Assembly (NCBI RefSeq): GCF_031085155.1
Contig: NZ_JAVHUL010000023.1
Location: 1-47,185 of the forward strand
From: Mesonia profundi
GTDB lineage: Bacteria; Bacteroidota; Bacteroidia; Flavobacteriales; Flavobacteriaceae
Length of the DNA: 47,185 nt
Direction: 5' to 3'
A program made the position numbers and the translations under genes. The first letter of the stretch is position 1; each line of letters starts with the position of its first letter. Positions 44,578 to 47,185 of this stretch are shown here, in pieces. The notes beneath the pieces are model-generated. The model did not search any database, was not told where the DNA came from, and saw only the letters and a list, made by a program, of their open reading frames with translations.

Positions 44578-46062
44578 ATGGATAGTCAATCTTCTGACCC
44601 TGAAAACCAAAAAATTATATCAAACAACATAAGCATAGGTGCAGCACTCCTTCCAGTTATTGCTCTGGTAGGCATGCTAGCTTATAATGTATTTGTTTTT
44701 GGAGATGATGCCTTAGGCGGCTCCAATCAATTTATCTTACTTATGGGAGCTGCAGTTGCTGCTGTGGTAGGGCACTTTAATAATACTTCCTACTCAACGA
44801 TGATTGAGGAGGTTTCTCAAAACATTAAGTCTACTTCTGGCGCCATCTTAATCTTATTAATGGTAGGTGCTCTAGCAGGAACATGGCTGATAAGTGGGAT
44901 TATCCCCACCATGATTTATTACGGACTTCAAATTTTGAACCCTACGATTTTCTTAGCGGCTTGTGTGGTTATATGTTCTGTAATTTCGATTGCCACTGGA
45001 AGTAGTTGGACCACTTCTGCCACCGTAGGAATCGCATTGATAGGAATTGCCGAAGCTTTAGGAATTCCTTTAGGAATGACGGCCGGAGCCATTCTTTCTG
45101 GCGCTTATTTTGGAGATAAACTTTCTCCACTTAGTGACACCACTAACCTTGCACCCGCTATGGCCGGTACAGATTTGTTTACGCATATACGCTATATGCT
45201 TTATACCACTATACCTTCTATTGTCATTACGCTAATCGTTTTTATTATTATAGGTTTAAATCTAGAACCTGAAGGGGTAGCCGATACCAGTTCAATTTTA
45301 AATTCTATCGATGCCGCCTTTAATATTTCTCCTTGGTTGTTTGTAGTACCAGGATTAGTGATCTTTCTTATTATTAAAAAGACGCCACCTTTAATCGCCT
45401 TATTATTAGGTATTTTATTGGCTGCCGTAGCGAGTCTTATCTTTCAACCCAATATCGTTGCCGAAATCGCCGGAAGCTCTCAACTTACTTTTGAAAGTGC
45501 TTACAAAGGAATTATGAATGCCATTACGGTAGATACACAAATTGAAACCTCTAACGAAGCCCTCAACGATCTTTTCTCTTCTGGCGGAATGAAAGGCATG
45601 TTAGGTACTATTTGGTTAATTATTTGTGCGATGACTTTTGGTGGAATTATGGATGCCATTGGTGCGCTATCCAGAATTAGTAAAGCATTACTTCAAATGT
45701 TTCATACCACATTCGGGTTGTTTAGCAGTACGGTAATTAGCTGTTTAGCACTAAACGCCACGGCTTCAGATCAGTATTTAGCCATAGTAGTACCGGGAAA
45801 AATGTTCGCCCAAGCCTATAGAGATAAAGGCCTTGCGCCAGAAAATTTAAGTAGAACTCTAGAAGATTCAGGAACGGTGACTTCGGTTTTAATTCCTTGG
45901 AACACCTGTGGAGCTTATCATAGTGGAGTTTTAGGCGTTCCCGTAGCGAGTTATTTTGTCTACGCGGTCTTCAATTACTTGAGTCCGTTTATGACCTTAT
46001 TATTTGCCGGTTTAAACATTAAAATTAGACAACTTAGTCAAACTAAAAAAGCGACTGCATGA
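44578..46062 (+). CDS. NhaC family Na+/H+ antiporter
   Basis: Inner-membrane antiporter of 494 residues with about twelve hydrophobic segments. The NhaC family is marked by SGAYFGDKLSPLSDTTNLAP (about 178-197), ATGSSWTTSATVGIAL and PWNTCGAYHSGVLGVP near the C-terminus. Members swap sodium for protons, and some act as malate/lactate or amino-acid exchangers, so the substrate is inferred. Its stop overlaps the bshB1 start by 4 bp (ATGA), which points to cotranslation. Confidence 0.92.
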   Translation: MDSQSSDPENQKIISNNISIGAALLPVIALVGMLAYNVFVFGDDALGGSNQFILLMGAAVAAVVGHFNNTSYSTMIEEVSQNIKSTSGAILILLMVGALAGTWLISGIIPTMIYYGLQILNPTIFLAACVVICSVISIATGSSWTTSATVGIALIGIAEALGIPLGMTAGAILSGAYFGDKLSPLSDTTNLAPAMAGTDLFTHIRYMLYTTIPSIVITLIVFIIIGLNLEPEGVADTSSILNSIDAAFNISPWLFVVPGLVIFLIIKKTPPLIALLLGILLAAVASLIFQPNIVAEIAGSSQLTFESAYKGIMNAITVDTQIETSNEALNDLFSSGGMKGMLGTIWLIICAMTFGGIMDAIGALSRISKALLQMFHTTFGLFSSTVISCLALNATASDQYLAIVVPGKMFAQAYRDKGLAPENLSRTLEDSGTVTSVLIPWNTCGAYHSGVLGVPVASYFVYAVFNYLSPFMTLLFAGLNIKIRQLSQTKKATA

Positions 46063-46775
46063 AATTAGATATTTTAGCTATAGGAGCACATCCAGATGAT
46101 GTAGAATTAAGCTGTAGCGGAACTCTTGCCAAAGAAATTGCAAAAGGTAAAAAAGCCGGGATTATAGATTTAACCCGTGGCGAATTGGGTACGCGAGGTT
46201 CTGCCGAAATTAGAGATCGAGAAGCGCAAAACGCGGCGAAAATTTTAGGCGTTTCAGTACGGGAAAATCTAGGTTTTAGTGATGGTTTTTTTATCAACAA
46301 CACCGCTCATCAGCTAGAAATCATTAAAATGATTAGAAAATACCGTCCAGAAGTGGTTTTATGCAATGCGATTAAAGACCGACATATAGATCACGGTAAG
46401 GGAAGTCAGTTGGTGAGTGACGCTTGTTTTTTAAGCGGACTTCGTAGAATCGAAACCATTCATCAAGATAATCATCAACACCCCTGGCGTCCCAAAATCA
46501 TTCTCCATTACATTCAATGGATGGAAATTGAGCCCGACGTTATTGTGGACATTTCAGGATATATAGATCAAAAAGTAGCTTCCGTAAAGGCTTATAAATC
46601 GCAGTTTTTTGATGAAAACAGCAACGAACCTTCTACGCCTATCACGAGCAACAATTTTTTAGATAGTGTGACCTATAGAGCAAGGAACCTAGGCAGACTA
46701 ATCAATACCGAACACGCCGAAGGCTTTACTGTAGAACGCTGCCCTGCAGTAGATTCTATTTTTGATTTAATTTAA
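46059..46775 (+). CDS. bshB1: Bacillithiol biosynthesis deacetylase BshB1
   Basis: Zinc-dependent deacetylase of 238 residues (PIG-L/LmbE fold) that removes the acetyl group from GlcNAc-malate during bacillithiol synthesis. The zinc motif AHPDD (10-14; His11, Asp14) pairs with His112 in HIDHGKG, and the ACFLSGLRRIET segment is typical of BshB1. Bacillithiol replaces glutathione as the main thiol in many Bacteroidota. bshA and bshC are not in the window. It overlaps nhaC by 4 bp and is followed by tRNA-His. Confidence 0.92.
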   Translation: MKLDILAIGAHPDDVELSCSGTLAKEIAKGKKAGIIDLTRGELGTRGSAEIRDREAQNAAKILGVSVRENLGFSDGFFINNTAHQLEIIKMIRKYRPEVVLCNAIKDRHIDHGKGSQLVSDACFLSGLRRIETIHQDNHQHPWRPKIILHYIQWMEIEPDVIVDISGYIDQKVASVKAYKSQFFDENSNEPSTPITSNNFLDSVTYRARNLGRLINTEHAEGFTVERCPAVDSIFDLI

Positions 46776-46788
46776 TTCATTTTTTATT

Positions 46789-46818
46789 TTGCCATATTGG
46801 TATAAAGTATTAAATTTG
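46789..46818 (+). promoter_or_regulatory. tRNA-His promoter: TTG, 19-bp spacer, TAAATTTG
   Basis: TTG at 46789-46791 and TAAATTTG at 46811-46818 match the Bacteroidota -33/-7 consensus with ideal spacing, 15 bp before the tRNA. Confidence 0.75.
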
Positions 46819-46833
46819 CCAGCTCAAACAAAT

Positions 46834-46909
46834 GGTGGTTGTAGCTCAGCTGGTTAGAGCGCTGGTTTGTGGTACCAGAAGTCGCCGGTTCGAACCCGGT
46901 CTTCCACCC
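46834..46909 (+). tRNA. tRNA-His (anticodon GTG)
   Basis: Cloverleaf with D-arm GCTC/GAGC, anticodon stem CTGGT/ACCAG, loop TTGTGGT with anticodon GTG at 46869-46871, and T-arm GCCGG-TTCGAAC-CCGGT. The extra 5' G typical of tRNA-His is present opposite C73. Acceptor positions 5-68 and 6-67 read as U opposite U. CCA is not encoded. It has its own promoter and a terminator. Confidence 0.95.
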
Positions 46910-46915
46910 TTTTTG

Positions 46916-46943
46916 AAAACCTCGCTTTTGGCGAGGTTTTTTT
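46916..46943 (+). terminator. Terminator after tRNA-His
   Basis: Stem AAAACCTCGC/GCGAGGTTTT, loop TTTTG, then more T. Confidence 0.9.
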
Positions 46944-47185
46944 ATGCCTTTTTCTTTCTCTATTCAAGAGTTTAAATCGGTTAAAAAAATAATTTTTTTT
47001 GCTAAAATCCTAATAGAAAAGCATCTAGAAACTCCCACTCTTACTCAATTTTTGCTACCGAAAAACAAAACTCAATCAAGTCATTATTTTTCTAAAAGAT
47101 GGAGTTTATTCGGATCAAGTCAAAAAGTTGTGGGATTTTAGTTTTATGCAAAAATTGTGGATAGTCTAAATAGGAAAAAATCTAC

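Noticed and set aside
46944-47141. A 65-codon frame after the tRNA terminator
   Set aside because: Low complexity, no signal for translation, no recognisable homology; the last 242 bp hold no supported gene.
1-47185. CRISPR array, prophage, intact insertion sequence or defence island
   Set aside because: No regularly spaced repeats, integrase, transposase or nuclease/methylase genes were seen.

Overview
The window looks like a chromosomal segment of an AT-rich marine-type Flavobacteriaceae bacterium (phylum Bacteroidota). Supporting signs are: promoters of the Bacteroidota type (TAnnTTTG at about -7, sometimes with TTG near -33); lipoproteins with a CSSDDD-type acidic tail after the lipobox cysteine; a Bacteroidota-type alternative GlmU; bacillithiol synthesis (bshB1); few Shine-Dalgarno sequences; and top protein architectures such as DUF4369-TlpA, CarboxypepD_reg-like and DsbD fusions. 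The genus cannot be fixed from the sequence alone.

Layout. 1-7.4 kb: housekeeping genes (rdgB, a DEAD-box helicase, a regulatory-like domain protein, trmH, a zinc-less sirtuin, a GNAT enzyme, a DUF1801 protein, a TlpA-type thioredoxin). 7.6-12.1 kb: an accessory stretch with two small surface lipoproteins, a GNAT enzyme, a two-TM protein, a CPBP protease and a purB-linked protein. Four genes here are broken, one by an in-frame stop and three by single-base losses, and there is also a possible remnant. The rest of the window is intact. 12.1-19.7 kb: an EamA transporter, purB, alternative glmU, a panB-sdpI-rluA operon and an aldehyde dehydrogenase. 19.8-24.8 kb (minus strand): yifB, a DUF2891 lipoprotein and the three 5-oxoprolinase subunits pxpA, pxpB and pxpC, tightly packed. 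24.9-29.3 kb (minus): a glycolytic operon pfkA-gapA-BadF-type kinase-pgi. 29.5-33.2 kb (minus): two secreted or membrane-anchored peptidase-like hydrolases. 33.3-38.6 kb (minus): FMN reductase, pabB, tilS and dsbD, closely spaced and ending at a strong terminator. 38.7-40.6 kb: a LysR regulator and a YeiH transporter. 41-42.9 kb (minus): lpdA and an Lrp-type regulator. 43.1-47 kb: a Cys/Met-metabolism PLP enzyme divergent from lrp, a translationally coupled nhaC-bshB1 pair and tRNA-His.

How the genes work together. The glycolysis cluster groups phosphofructokinase, GAPDH and glucose-6-phosphate isomerase with an amino-sugar-type kinase. The pxpABC genes open and recycle 5-oxoproline to glutamate. 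The lrp/PLP-enzyme pair shares an intergenic region with two 15-bp dyads, which suggests local control. nhaC and bshB1 link cation/proton exchange and bacillithiol synthesis on one transcript.

I found no CRISPR array, prophage, intact insertion sequence or recognisable defence island. The most interesting signals are the cluster of homopolymer-type frameshifts (decay, slippage or assembly error), a dispersed intergenic repeat present twice, and a few enzymes with missing family residues.
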